DNA of 13,924 nt. Source: CAJQQY01 sp964352225. Lineage in GTDB: Bacteria > Bacteroidota > Bacteroidia > Chitinophagales > Saprospiraceae. The notes beneath the pieces are model-generated. The model saw nothing but the letters and a program-made list of their open reading frames with translations. It did no database searches and was not told the DNA's origin. This document shows, piece after piece, positions 1 to 6,216 of the stretch. The translations under genes and the position numbers were made by a program. Location: positions 1-13,924 of the forward strand of contig CAYGRM010000165.1 in assembly GCA_964352225.1 (NCBI GenBank), given 5' to 3'. Position 1 is the first letter of the stretch; every line of letters begins with the position of its first letter.

Positions 1-280
1 CTCTAAATCTTGCGTGTGAAAAAGTTAACTCTTTCATAGTGTAAATTCGAAAAGCTAGTTAATTTTTATGAATAAATATTTATGCTTTCAAACTTAAATT
101 TAGAAGAATGTTAAGTGATTTTAATTTCCAAATATTATATTTTACGTATGACTCAAATTTATAACACATTTCACTAAGATACAAATTTGCAAACTTATAT
201 TTTTAAAATTTAACACTTTACAGAATTAAAAATATGTAATTACTCCTTTTTTAAACATAAATTTATATTCCATATATTAA
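1..280. other. AT-rich stretch without a gene
   Basis: I see no coding frame of useful length, no RNA gene and no clear repeat in these bases. The composition is far more AT-rich than in the coding part of the window, and stops occur often in all frames. It lies just downstream (on the minus strand) of the decayed hydrolase remnant at 281-525. Together they form a degraded segment at the left edge of the window. Confidence 0.6.
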
Positions 281-525
281 CTATATGATCCATTTTCCTA
301 TTAAGTCTACAATTTCCCCAGGTCTTTTCACCCAATCGAAATGACTGATACCTTCAGACCTTGCGTCTAAAAAATACTTTGACAATTCTATTCCAACATT
401 TCGTAATACCCAAAATGAACTTTTCTACTTGAGCCAACTGATGAATTCCCAACACCTCGCACATGAATGATAAATACTTCAAATACTAATTCAGAAATTT
501 GTTTTACCAAAATCTCATAATTAAA
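281..525 (-). pseudogene. Remnant of an alpha/beta-hydrolase gene (C-terminal part, frameshifted)
   Basis: Two adjoining open frames on the minus strand, 525-388 and then 424-281, read as the last third of an alpha/beta-hydrolase if one frame change is allowed between 388 and 424. The first segment contains VFIIHVRGVGNSSVGSSR, which resembles the hydrolase strand and turn carrying the acidic catalytic residue (usually hGRGD; here the Asp position reads Val or Gly). The second contains LSKYFLDARSEGISHF followed by DWVKRPGEIVDLIGKWII and a stop. This matches the usual C-terminal pattern of the catalytic histidine region (GHF..., then a P-E-hydrophobic helix). Upstream, at 526-528, the frame meets a stop beside a GC-rich hairpin, and nothing hydrolase-like continues. 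The identification rests on pattern memory over a short region. The alternative is chance open frames, but the residue pattern argues against that. Confidence 0.45.
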
Positions 526-528
526 CTA

Positions 529-549
529 CCTCGCAGCAAGCTGACGAGG
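529..549. repeat. GC-rich hairpin CCTCGCAGC/GCTGACGAGG
   Basis: The arms CCTCG-CAGC and GCTG-A-CGAGG are complementary apart from one bulged A, with almost no loop. The element stands out sharply in an AT-rich setting. It sits exactly where the hydrolase remnant loses its reading frame on the minus strand. It may be a relic of a mobile element or a repeat junction; there is no T-tract to make it a normal terminator. Confidence 0.45.
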
Positions 550-823
550 AGTTAAAATTTCAGTTAAATACGAAAATAACCACTTACCGATTTTTTTTTA
601 GACGCTGACTTTTTATGTTTAATACTATTCCCTAATTGCTATTCTTTAGTTCTCTGCACCTGATACAAGCATCGGGGAATTCTTTCGATTAAAGATTGAC
701 GTTGTTTAAAATGTCTTACTGGCTTCTGAAAATATCTTCATTACAAAAATCAGCTTTGCAAGTTATTTTTTTCAAAAATCGTATTTACTTTTTTCCATAA
801 AAAATCATACGCTTACATACTAG
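550..823. other. Intergenic debris without a gene
   Basis: The stretch has no frame longer than about 30 codons in either direction. One minus-strand segment reads QKPVRHFKQRQSLIERIPRC and continues to a stop, but it has an in-frame stop shortly before it and no family I recognise. Together with the hairpin at 529-549 and the inverted repeat at 824-875 this looks like eroded mobile-element or gene debris. That is an inference. Confidence 0.4.
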
Positions 824-875
824 AGCTTGTCTAAACTTCTCTGATTGATTTTAGGTGGACAAATTTAGACTAGCT
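824..875. repeat. Inverted repeat AGCTTGTCTAAA / TTTAGACTAGCT
   Basis: Arms at 824-835 and 864-875 are complementary at 11 of 12 positions around a 28-base centre. A GAGCTTGTCTAAA-like string resembles the terminal repeats of some IS5/IS1182-type insertion sequences, so this could be two IS ends brought together by deletion of the transposase. It could also be a hairpin in the leader of the gene that starts at 986. No target duplication is obvious. Confidence 0.4.
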
Positions 876-985
876 GTTACTATCTGACCCATTGTTTTTT
901 TTTGAATAAGAACTTATTTCCAGAGAACTATTTCCCAAAAATATCTAGTAAAGCAAACGATCACAATAACATTAAACTTAAAAAT

Positions 986-1687
986 ATGAAAAATTTATTA
1001 TTGCCCATTCTAATTTTGACCACCCCTATTTTAAACGCCCAAATTGAAAATCGGCATGAAGTAACTGTCCAACTAAAAGATGGAACTACCATCGAAGCGA
1101 TGGTTGACGTAAATCCAAATTATCCATGGAGTGATCAAAAGTCAATCACTATTTTTGATCGATCACTAGCAGATCAAACTAGAATCAAGCGAAAACAAAG
1201 AAAAAAATATAAAGCGAGCAAAGTAGAATATTATGAAATCAATGGTAGACGATGGGAATCTCATAAAGTATTAATGCCCGAAGGTGAATATGGGGCTATG
1301 GCAAAAGGAGTTCCAAACTACACATTTCTTGAAAGAATTGAAGAAGGAGCTATCTCAGTTTACCAAGGCTATTCTTACCCTCCTGGTATGGTTGCTGGCG
1401 AGATGACTTATGAACGTATCTATGAAGGAATCCGAAATACGCCAAACTATTTTGTAATAAAGCATAAAGACAAAAAACCAAAGGTAAAATATATCAGTAG
1501 TATCAATATTGAAAAATGGATCAAAGATGCGCCTGGTGTTTACGAAAAATTTTCAGCTGGTGAGTATGGTAATTTTAAAAGAAAGGAAGGAAAAAAATTA
1601 GGTAACTTTCTCAAAGGACAAATTGAAAATGAAAATCCTGATCTGATTATTAGAATTATTGAGGAGTATAATCAGGAAATGCAATAA
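986..1687 (+). CDS. Secreted protein of unknown function (233 aa)
   Basis: The protein begins MKNLLLPILILTTPILNAQ, a clean Sec signal peptide with cleavage expected just before or after the AQ, so the mature protein is periplasmic or secreted. I chose ATG 986 over the in-frame TTG at 902 because the longer form would place 28 polar residues ahead of the signal peptide. The mature part starts with a beta-rich segment (HEVTVQLKDGTTIEA), followed by a very basic stretch (RIKRKQRKKYKASK). A mixed domain rich in Tyr and Gly comes next (YQGYSYPPGMVAG), and the C-terminal third is helical and charged (KWIKDAPGVYEKFSAGEYG...IIRIIEEYNQEMQ). There is no lipobox, no secretion-system sorting domain and no further membrane segment. 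I do not recognise the family. A strong terminator follows at once, so it is probably transcribed alone. Confidence 0.8.
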   Translation: MKNLLLPILILTTPILNAQIENRHEVTVQLKDGTTIEAMVDVNPNYPWSDQKSITIFDRSLADQTRIKRKQRKKYKASKVEYYEINGRRWESHKVLMPEGEYGAMAKGVPNYTFLERIEEGAISVYQGYSYPPGMVAGEMTYERIYEGIRNTPNYFVIKHKDKKPKVKYISSINIEKWIKDAPGVYEKFSAGEYGNFKRKEGKKLGNFLKGQIENENPDLIIRIIEEYNQEMQ

Positions 1688-1711
1688 ATTATTTGCAAAA
1701 AAAGAAGTCAT

Positions 1712-1750
1712 CCCGGTTTTTTGATAAGTCAAAAAATCGGGATTCTTTTT
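1712..1750 (+). terminator. Intrinsic terminator after the 986 gene
   Basis: CCCGGTTTTTTGA pairs with TCAAAAAATCGGG (1712-1724 with 1729-1741, one G:T pair) around a TAAG loop and is followed by ATTCTTTTT. It lies 24 bases past the stop codon. Confidence 0.8.
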
Positions 1751-1770
1751 CCCAAAACGAATTACAACAA

Positions 1771-1800
1771 TTGAAATATTAGAAAAAAAAACGACCTTTG
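1771..1800 (+). promoter_or_regulatory. Candidate Bacteroidota promoter for the 1887-2670 pair
   Basis: TTG at 1771-1773 and GACCTTTG at 1793-1800 sit 19 bases apart. This matches the Bacteroidota pattern of a -33 TTTG/TTG box and a -7 TAnnTTTG box with one mismatch. It lies downstream of the 1712 terminator and about 85 bases ahead of the lipoprotein start. Confidence 0.4.
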
Positions 1801-1886
1801 TGGCTACATTGCGCAAGAGATTTAAAAAATCTACACACCGTCAAAATAGTCGTAAATCTTATTTAAAAAAATAAATTATTCTAATA

Positions 1887-2099
1887 ATGAAAAATTCAAT
1901 TATTTTATTTACTGTTTTTATTTTGCTGTCACTCTCATCTTGTGGTGGCAACAGCGCTGAAGAAATTGCTATCAAAGAAGAACTTCACCAACTAGATTCC
2001 ATTAGTACTGAAATTGATGAAGTTGTCACCGAACTTGATACCAACTCAAAGGCCTTAGATGAGGCAATTACCGAAATGGAAAAAGCTTTAAATCAATAA
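1887..2099 (+). CDS. Small coiled-coil lipoprotein (70 aa)
   Basis: The N-terminus MKNSIILFTVFILLSLSSC-GG is a lipoprotein signal peptide with the lipidated cysteine at residue 19. The 51 residues after it are acidic and strongly helical, with hydrophobic residues at heptad-like spacing (IKEELHQLDSISTEIDEVV...). They should form a coiled coil anchored to a membrane. Size and layout recall Braun's lipoprotein Lpp, but I see no C-terminal lysine of the Lpp type (it ends LNQ), so peptidoglycan attachment is not supported. The gene lies 46 bases ahead of the secreted coiled-coil gene at 2146 and probably shares its transcript. The function is unknown; a structural or chaperone-like envelope role is only a guess. 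Confidence 0.75.
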   Translation: MKNSIILFTVFILLSLSSCGGNSAEEIAIKEELHQLDSISTEIDEVVTELDTNSKALDEAITEMEKALNQ

Positions 2100-2145
2100 T
2101 CCTTTTCTCCATAATTATTCTATTGTTAATCATAAACTTGAAATA

Positions 2146-2670
2146 ATGAAAAATTTAAAAACGATATTCTCACTTGCCCTCTTGATATTTTTTTTACTCT
2201 CTAGCAATGAAATATTTGCGCAAGGACAAGCAAAAGACCAAGAAAATAAGAAAATAGAGACCACTAAAAAAGTGGAACAAAAAACAGATTCTAATTCAGA
2301 CCAAGCCATGGATTATCATGACGGAAATGACGAAAAAAAAGATAAAAAGGAAAATAAAGGAAACGCCTATGAGAAAACCAAGGGCGAAATAAAAGGAAAT
2401 AAATTTGCCAATACCAAACCTGAAGAAGCAAGAATTCGATTGGAAGCCCAAAAAGGAATGGCTAAAGCTAAGATCAATTTAGGAAAAGAAAAGTCAACTG
2501 CAGCTAGAGCAAAAATTGCTGCAGCAAAAGTTGAATTAGCTAAACAAATCAAAGAAGGTAAAATCTCAGAAGAGGAGGCCTCTCAAAAAGATATGGCCAT
2601 CAAAAAAGCAGAAAAAATCTTAACTGATCTAGAGGCAACAATCCAAAAAGTAACTGAAAAAGTGAACTAA
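2146..2670 (+). CDS. Secreted Lys/Glu-rich helical protein (174 aa)
   Basis: The signal peptide MKNLKTIFSLALLIFFLLSSNEIFAQ is expected to be cleaved at about residue 26. The mature chain starts with a low-complexity charged, probably disordered region (about 27-80, rich in K, E, D and N, with GNAYEKTKGEIKGNKFANTK). It then becomes a long helix from about residue 85 (ARIRLEAQKGMAKAKINLGK, AAAKVELAKQIKEGKISEEE, then a final helix to the end). There are no cysteines and no enzymatic motifs. It follows the lipoprotein gene at 1887 after 46 bases and is closed by the strong terminator at 2712, so the two form a likely operon of two envelope coiled-coil proteins. The exact role is not known to me. 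Confidence 0.75.
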   Translation: MKNLKTIFSLALLIFFLLSSNEIFAQGQAKDQENKKIETTKKVEQKTDSNSDQAMDYHDGNDEKKDKKENKGNAYEKTKGEIKGNKFANTKPEEARIRLEAQKGMAKAKINLGKEKSTAARAKIAAAKVELAKQIKEGKISEEEASQKDMAIKKAEKILTDLEATIQKVTEKVN

Positions 2671-2711
2671 AAAAGCGACTCTACCAACAAAGGTTTAGCA
2701 TAAATACTCAT

Positions 2712-2754
2712 AAAATAGCCAACTATGCAATTTCATAGTTGGCTATTTTTTTTT
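2712..2754 (+). terminator. Strong intrinsic terminator
   Basis: A perfect 16-bp stem (2712-2727 with 2734-2749; arms begin AAAATAGCC and end GGCTATTTT) with a CAATTT loop is followed by a run of T. It closes the 1887-2670 unit. Confidence 0.9.
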
Positions 2755-2761
2755 ATTTTTG
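2754..2761 (+). promoter_or_regulatory. Promoter -7 box TATTTTTG for the YebC-family gene
   Basis: TATTTTTG is an exact match to the Bacteroidota -7 consensus TAnnTTTG, 57 bases before the start codon at 2819. It begins inside the T-tract of the preceding terminator. The expected -33 region then falls in the terminator loop and stem; the nearest sequence there is TTTC, so the -33 match is partial. Confidence 0.6.
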
Positions 2762-2818
2762 CGGCATCAAATCTGAAGCATTTTAAATTATTAAAATTTT
2801 ATATAAATAAATTAAATC

Positions 2819-3529
2819 ATGGGAAGAGCATTTGAATACCGCCGAGCTGCAAAAGAAAAACGATGGGCCACCATGTCTAGAGTTTTTCCAAAAATATCTA
2901 GGCAAATTACTATGGCTGCTAAAGAGGGAGGTCCCGATCCCGAAATGAATCCTAAATTGCGATTAGCTATTCAGAATGCTAAGGCAGCCAATATGCCAAA
3001 AGATAATGTCACAAAAGCCATAGATAGAGCTTCTGGAAAAGATGCGGCTGATTATACCTTAGTGAATTATGAAGGAAAAGGGCCGCATGGAATTTTGGTT
3101 TTTGTGGAGTGCGCTACTGATAATACCACTCGAACGGTTGCTGATGTAAATTCATATTTTAGTAAGGCAGGTGGTGCATTGGTGCCAACTGGTTCACTTG
3201 AGTTTATGTTTGATCGAAAAGCAGTTTTTGAAATTCCATTTGTGGAAGGAATGGATTTGGAAGAGATGGAATTGGACTTGATTGATTTTGGTTTGACCAA
3301 AATTGAGCAAGATGATGACACTATATATATTTATGGAGATTATACAGATTTTGGTACATTATCAACTGTCTTAGAAGAAAGGAATATTGAAGTTTCTAAA
3401 GCTGATTTGCAACGATTTCCGACTTCACCTGTTGAGTTTACGGATGAACAAATGGTGGATATTGAAAAGATGTTGGATAAGTTGGATGAAAACGAAGATG
3501 TCCAAGCGGTGTTTACCAATATGGAATAG
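2819..3529 (+). CDS. yebC: YebC/PmpR (DUF28) family protein, YeeN-like branch
   Basis: The 236-residue length and the whole sequence fit the YebC/TACO1 family. The N-terminal helical domain reads MGRAFEYRRAAKEKRW and KISRQITMAAKEGGPDPEMN, followed by NAKAANMPKDNVTKAIDRASG (about 53-73). The YEGKGPHG block is near residues 84-91, and the acidic C-terminal domain ends DENEDVQAVFTNME. It lacks the MAGHSKW start of classical YebC, and the MGR start is closer to the YeeN type. Members were long annotated as transcriptional regulators; recent work on the family ties them to the ribosome and relief of stalling at proline-rich sequences. Which role applies here cannot be read from the sequence. It has its own promoter box at 2754 and lies 137 bases before the cyclophilin gene. 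It is cytoplasmic, having no signal peptide. Confidence 0.95.
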   Translation: MGRAFEYRRAAKEKRWATMSRVFPKISRQITMAAKEGGPDPEMNPKLRLAIQNAKAANMPKDNVTKAIDRASGKDAADYTLVNYEGKGPHGILVFVECATDNTTRTVADVNSYFSKAGGALVPTGSLEFMFDRKAVFEIPFVEGMDLEEMELDLIDFGLTKIEQDDDTIYIYGDYTDFGTLSTVLEERNIEVSKADLQRFPTSPVEFTDEQMVDIEKMLDKLDENEDVQAVFTNME

Positions 3530-3535
3530 AAAACT

Positions 3536-3630
3536 TTGAACATTGAAGATTAGAGTTTATTCGATGGACGTTAAACGTTTTACGTTCTCCAATACAACTT
3601 CATTTAGACTAAAGTCTATTGAACATTGAA
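3536..3630. repeat. Two copies of TTGAACATTGAA with a small palindrome between
   Basis: The 12-mer TTGAACATTGAA occurs at 3536-3547 and again at 3619-3630. Between them, TAGACTAAAGTCTA at 3605-3618 is a hairpin with 6-bp arms. The repeats fill the 137-base gap between the YebC-family and cyclophilin genes. I see no terminator here, so the two genes may be partly co-transcribed. Confidence 0.5.
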
Positions 3631-3666
3631 ATAGATTAAAAAAATTGAATTAATAAATAACATAAC

Positions 3667-4107
3667 ATGATTGCAGAAATTCATACTGAGAAAGGATTAA
3701 TGAAGGTAGAGTTCTTCGAGAAAGATGCTCCCATTGCTGTAAAAAATTTTACTGACTTGGCGAAAAAAGGTTTTTATGATGGGTTGACTTTTCACCGAGT
3801 AATTCCAAATTTTGTGGTTCAAGGTGGATGTCCAAATGGCATCGGAAATGGAGGCCCAGGTTACAAAATCCCATGCGAATTGGATGGTGAAAACCAATTC
3901 CATGACAAAGGGGTTTTATCCATGGCACATGCTGGTCGAAATACTGGAGGCTCACAATTTTTTATTTGCCACAGTCGAGATAACACAGCTCACTTAGACA
4001 GAAATCACACTTGCTTCGGGCGAGTTTTCGAAGGGTTGGAATTAATTGATGGAATTCGTCAAGGAGATGTAATGACTAAAATTGTCGTAATTGAAGACGA
4101 GGCTTAG
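3667..4107 (+). CDS. Peptidyl-prolyl cis-trans isomerase, cyclophilin type (146 aa)
   Basis: This is a compact single-domain cyclophilin, close in size to bacterial cytoplasmic PpiB. It speeds cis-trans isomerisation of X-Pro bonds during protein folding. Active-site residues are in place: FHR at 42-44 (catalytic Arg44), Phe49 and Gln52 in NFVVQGG, Met86-Ala87 in LSMAHAG, Gln97-Phe98 in GGSQFFI, Leu110 and His114 in HLDRNH. His114 stands where cyclosporin-binding cyclophilins have Trp, which is usual in bacterial forms and predicts weak drug binding. There is no signal peptide, so it acts in the cytoplasm. Four cysteines (55, 70, 101, 116) are more than average for such a small cyclophilin. 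The gene ends against a bidirectional terminator shared with the convergent lipoprotein operon. Confidence 0.95.
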   Translation: MIAEIHTEKGLMKVEFFEKDAPIAVKNFTDLAKKGFYDGLTFHRVIPNFVVQGGCPNGIGNGGPGYKIPCELDGENQFHDKGVLSMAHAGRNTGGSQFFICHSRDNTAHLDRNHTCFGRVFEGLELIDGIRQGDVMTKIVVIEDEA

Positions 4108-4128
4108 TCTAATTATAAATTAAAAATT

Positions 4129-4165
4129 AGCGGTGTTAGCTTTCATTGAGCTAACACCGCTTTTT
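4129..4165. terminator. Bidirectional terminator between convergent genes
   Basis: AGCGGTGTTAGCT (4129-4141) pairs perfectly with AGCTAACACCGCT (4149-4161). A T-run follows on the plus strand and an A-run (4122-4126) precedes it, which serves the minus strand. It separates the cyclophilin gene from the lipoprotein gene that ends at 4169. Confidence 0.9.
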
Positions 4166-4168
4166 ATT

Positions 4169-4588
4169 TTAAGGACATTTTTTGTCTTTCGATAATTCTA
4201 AAATTTCCTCCAGAAACAAGGCATCTATTTCTTGGTTACCTTCCATGGGAGGAACTTTTCTGACGTAGCCTTTTAACTTTACATACACCTCTACTCCACC
4301 ATCTACAGTTCGTAAATATTGTCTCTCCAAATTCAAATATTCACCTTTCATTTCCACCGGCATTTTCATTTTTTTGTCGCAGGAAACGAACATGTTAGCA
4401 TCAGCCATATAAGAATACATACCTTCAAAAATATTATCCGTTTTTTCAGGTGTTGGATTTTCTTTCGGTTCAACAGGTTTTTCCACTTCTTCTTTTATCG
4501 TAGAGTTTTCTGTAGTTGAGCTAGAGTTGGGATTTGAATTGCAACTCATCAAAAGTGCAATTAACAAAATTGAAATAATATTTTTCAT
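4169..4588 (-). CDS. Lipoprotein with an NlpE C-terminal OB domain (139 aa)
   Basis: The signal peptide MKNIISILLIALLMSC puts the lipidated cysteine at residue 16. A Pro/Glu/Ser/Thr-rich flexible tether follows (about 17-52). The rest matches the C-terminal OB domain of E. coli NlpE: FEGMYSYMADANMFVSC (NlpE has RGMYFYMADAATFTDC), then LERQYL (NlpE LERSYL), a VYVKLKGYV strand and a terminal cysteine (KDKKCP). Cys70 and Cys138 correspond to the NlpE cysteine pair that forms the disulfide linked to oxidative-folding sensing. The N-terminal lipocalin-like half of NlpE, with its CxxC, is absent. It is translated from the same message as the upstream gene 4944-4591, with only 2 bases between them. 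A surface, copper or redox-sensing role is carried over from NlpE and is an inference. Confidence 0.8.
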   Translation of the reverse strand: MKNIISILLIALLMSCNSNPNSSSTTENSTIKEEVEKPVEPKENPTPEKTDNIFEGMYSYMADANMFVSCDKKMKMPVEMKGEYLNLERQYLRTVDGGVEVYVKLKGYVRKVPPMEGNQEIDALFLEEILELSKDKKCP

Positions 4589-4590
4589 GA

Positions 4591-4944
4591 TTAATAATTT
4601 ACTTTTTCGCCTACGCAGTTTTTTCCAATTTCCATCTTCAAAAATGAAGTTACTTCGATTTCTTTTATCTCGGTCCCATCTTCCAATTTCATCGATTCAA
4701 GAACTTTACCTTTAAAAGTTAACAGTACAGGTTGTTCATCCATTTCAAAAGCGATGTACCTATTTTTTATTTTTTTATAAACTTCTTCTTCTTGCCTGAG
4801 GTTCATCACAACTCCTTCACAAGTAATAAAAATGGGGAAATTGCCAGCTAAAGAAAAGGGTCCTCTGAAGGTCAGATTATCATCGTGGTTACAACTTACT
4901 AAAAATAGCAATCCAATCAGCAAACTTGGCCACCTTAATTTCAT
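4591..4944 (-). CDS. Small lipoprotein with an NlpE-like OB domain (117 aa)
   Basis: MKLRWPSLLIGLLFLVSC is a lipoprotein signal peptide with Cys18 lipidated. The mature part begins almost at once with a diverged NlpE OB domain. FRGPF aligns with NlpE RGMYF, NFPIFITC with DAATFTDC, NRYIAF with the ERSYLAA region, and QPVLLTFKG with KPVLLSVEG, and a closing cysteine sits in IGKNC. Cys42 and Cys110 match the cysteine pair of the neighbouring protein and of NlpE. It is first in a two-gene operon with the 4588-4169 gene, 2 bases apart. It shares the domain but not the MADA and LER motifs, so the two are distant paralogs, not a recent duplication. The start at 4944 is the first ATG giving a full signal peptide. 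The function is not established. Confidence 0.7.
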   Translation of the reverse strand: MKLRWPSLLIGLLFLVSCNHDDNLTFRGPFSLAGNFPIFITCEGVVMNLRQEEEVYKKIKNRYIAFEMDEQPVLLTFKGKVLESMKLEDGTEIKEIEVTSFLKMEIGKNCVGEKVNY

Positions 4945-5031
4945 TATATTTTTTTTAACGAAAACAAAAAAGGAATTCGTAGGTTTAATTCTTCTTTCAA
5001 CTTATAAAGAAGCCATCCAAATATCGCAAAA

Positions 5032-5943
5032 ATGAATAAAAAAATCATCACGCTCTTCGTAATTATTACGATGTTATTTTGGGCGATTAATTTTCATATG
5101 GCAAAAATTGCTTTGAATTATTACTCACCGATGGCGGTTGCAGCTATTCGTTTTTTCTTTGGAGTTTTAATCCTATTTCCAATTATGTGGGTACAGTATA
5201 AATCGCCGAAACTTCCTGTCAAGTTTTCAAAAAAAGATTGGTGGAATATTTTTTTAACTGGCTTCTTTGGTTTCTTTCTCACCATTTATTTTTTCAACAA
5301 AGGACTTACAACCACGAGTGCAATCAACAGTTCTTTGATTATAGCAACGAGTACCATTCTTACTGCTGTTTTTGCATTTTTTTCAATGAGAAAAAAATTA
5401 GTTAAACTTCAATGGTTGGCGATTGTCATCAGTTTTTTAGGTGTAGCGATAATTTTGGTCAAAGGAGACTTGATTCAATTATTAAATTTGAAAATTGAAG
5501 CAGGTGATTTTTATATTTTGATGATGGCGATTGTTTTTTCTATTTCGCAGATCATTATTGAAAAGAATTTATCACACGTGGATTCTATCGTCACAACTTC
5601 ATTTGCATCATTAGCTGCTTTGATTTTATTTATTTTCAGTTGTTTGCCAGAGTTAATCTCAGTTCCAATTCCAAGTGATTTTGCATTTTGGGGAAGTATT
5701 TTATTTATGGGGATTTTAGGAACTGGTATTGCCTACGCTTTTTTCTATAAAGGTGTAGTAGAATTGGGAGCGACGAAGTCTTCTTTATTTATGAACCTGA
5801 TTCCGTTATTCACGGTTTTAACGGCTTTTCCATTTGGAGAAATGGTTACTCCGATTCAGTTGGGAGGAGGGGCAATTATTATTTTTGGATTATTAATTTT
5901 CGGTTGGTCTAGGGTCAAAAACAAGAAGAGTAAGTTTAAATAG
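5032..5943 (+). CDS. EamA/DMT-family transporter (303 aa, about 10 TM)
   Basis: The protein is a tandem of two EamA domains, residues about 8-140 and 155-295, each of about five membrane helices. The start NKKIITLFVIITMLFWAINF and then MAKIALNYYSPMAVAAIRFF is the standard first-helix pattern of the drug/metabolite transporter superfamily. A second-repeat counterpart is seen in TGIAYAFFYKGVVELGATKS with ...LIPLFTVLTAFPFGE after it. These inner-membrane carriers move amino acids, nucleosides or other small metabolites. The substrate cannot be told from the sequence. The C-terminus is basic (SRVKNKKSKFK), as expected for a cytoplasmic end. The gene is divergent from the lipoprotein operon (87-base gap) and convergent with the ATPase gene at 6217. 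Confidence 0.9.
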   Translation: MNKKIITLFVIITMLFWAINFHMAKIALNYYSPMAVAAIRFFFGVLILFPIMWVQYKSPKLPVKFSKKDWWNIFLTGFFGFFLTIYFFNKGLTTTSAINSSLIIATSTILTAVFAFFSMRKKLVKLQWLAIVISFLGVAIILVKGDLIQLLNLKIEAGDFYILMMAIVFSISQIIIEKNLSHVDSIVTTSFASLAALILFIFSCLPELISVPIPSDFAFWGSILFMGILGTGIAYAFFYKGVVELGATKSSLFMNLIPLFTVLTAFPFGEMVTPIQLGGGAIIIFGLLIFGWSRVKNKKSKFK

Positions 5944-5946
5944 TAA

Positions 5947-6110
5947 ACTATAGGTTCTAAATGAATTCATTTGGTCAATTATAAATAGTTATTGAGTTAT
6001 TGGTTCTCAAGTTATTTCCAAAATGGTACTTCTATAAATTGTAAGACTAATAACTCATTAACCAATAACTTAGTAACCAAATGAAATCATCTAAAACCAA
6101 ACTATAATTT
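5947..6110. repeat. Long imperfect inverted repeat
   Basis: ATGAATTCATTTGGT (5961-5975) pairs with ACCAAATGAAATCAT (6076-6090) at 14 of 15 positions. The 18-mer at 5988-6005 (GTTATTGAGTTATTGGTT) pairs with 6060-6077 at 16 of 18. Outer flanks ACTATAG and AACTATAAT extend the symmetry. It has no coding frame and looks like a small palindromic interspersed element or MITE-like relic. It sits just downstream of the transporter stop and upstream of the shared terminator. Confidence 0.6.
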
Positions 6111-6120
6111 TTTTATCACA

Positions 6121-6188
6121 AAAAAAAGAGTTTTCCCTCAGTTACACCTAGTTTTAAACTCGGTGAGACTGTGAGAAGACTCTTTTTT
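6121..6188. terminator. Bidirectional terminator with an extended, bulged stem
   Basis: AAAAAAGAGT (6122-6131) pairs with ACTCTTTTTT (6179-6188). Inside it CTCA..AGT pairs with ACT..TGAG, and CACC..AGTTT pairs with AAACT..GGTG around the centre. Poly-A on one side and poly-T on the other let it stop transcription both from the transporter gene (plus) and from the ATPase gene (minus). Confidence 0.85.
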
Positions 6189-6216
6189 AATTCCGTGATA
6201 AATATCTGACTATCAA

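Noticed and set aside
650..760. Possible transposase C-terminus on the minus strand (QKPVRHFKQRQS...)
   Set aside because: The frame is only about 30 codons between stops and I recognise no transposase motif.
902..985. TTG start giving a 28-residue extension to the secreted protein
   Set aside because: It would bury the signal peptide behind polar residues. ATG 986 gives a normal Sec signal peptide.
1598..1816. Minus-strand open frame of 72 codons over the end of the 986 gene
   Set aside because: It runs through the terminator hairpin and antisense to coding sequence, and has no family features.
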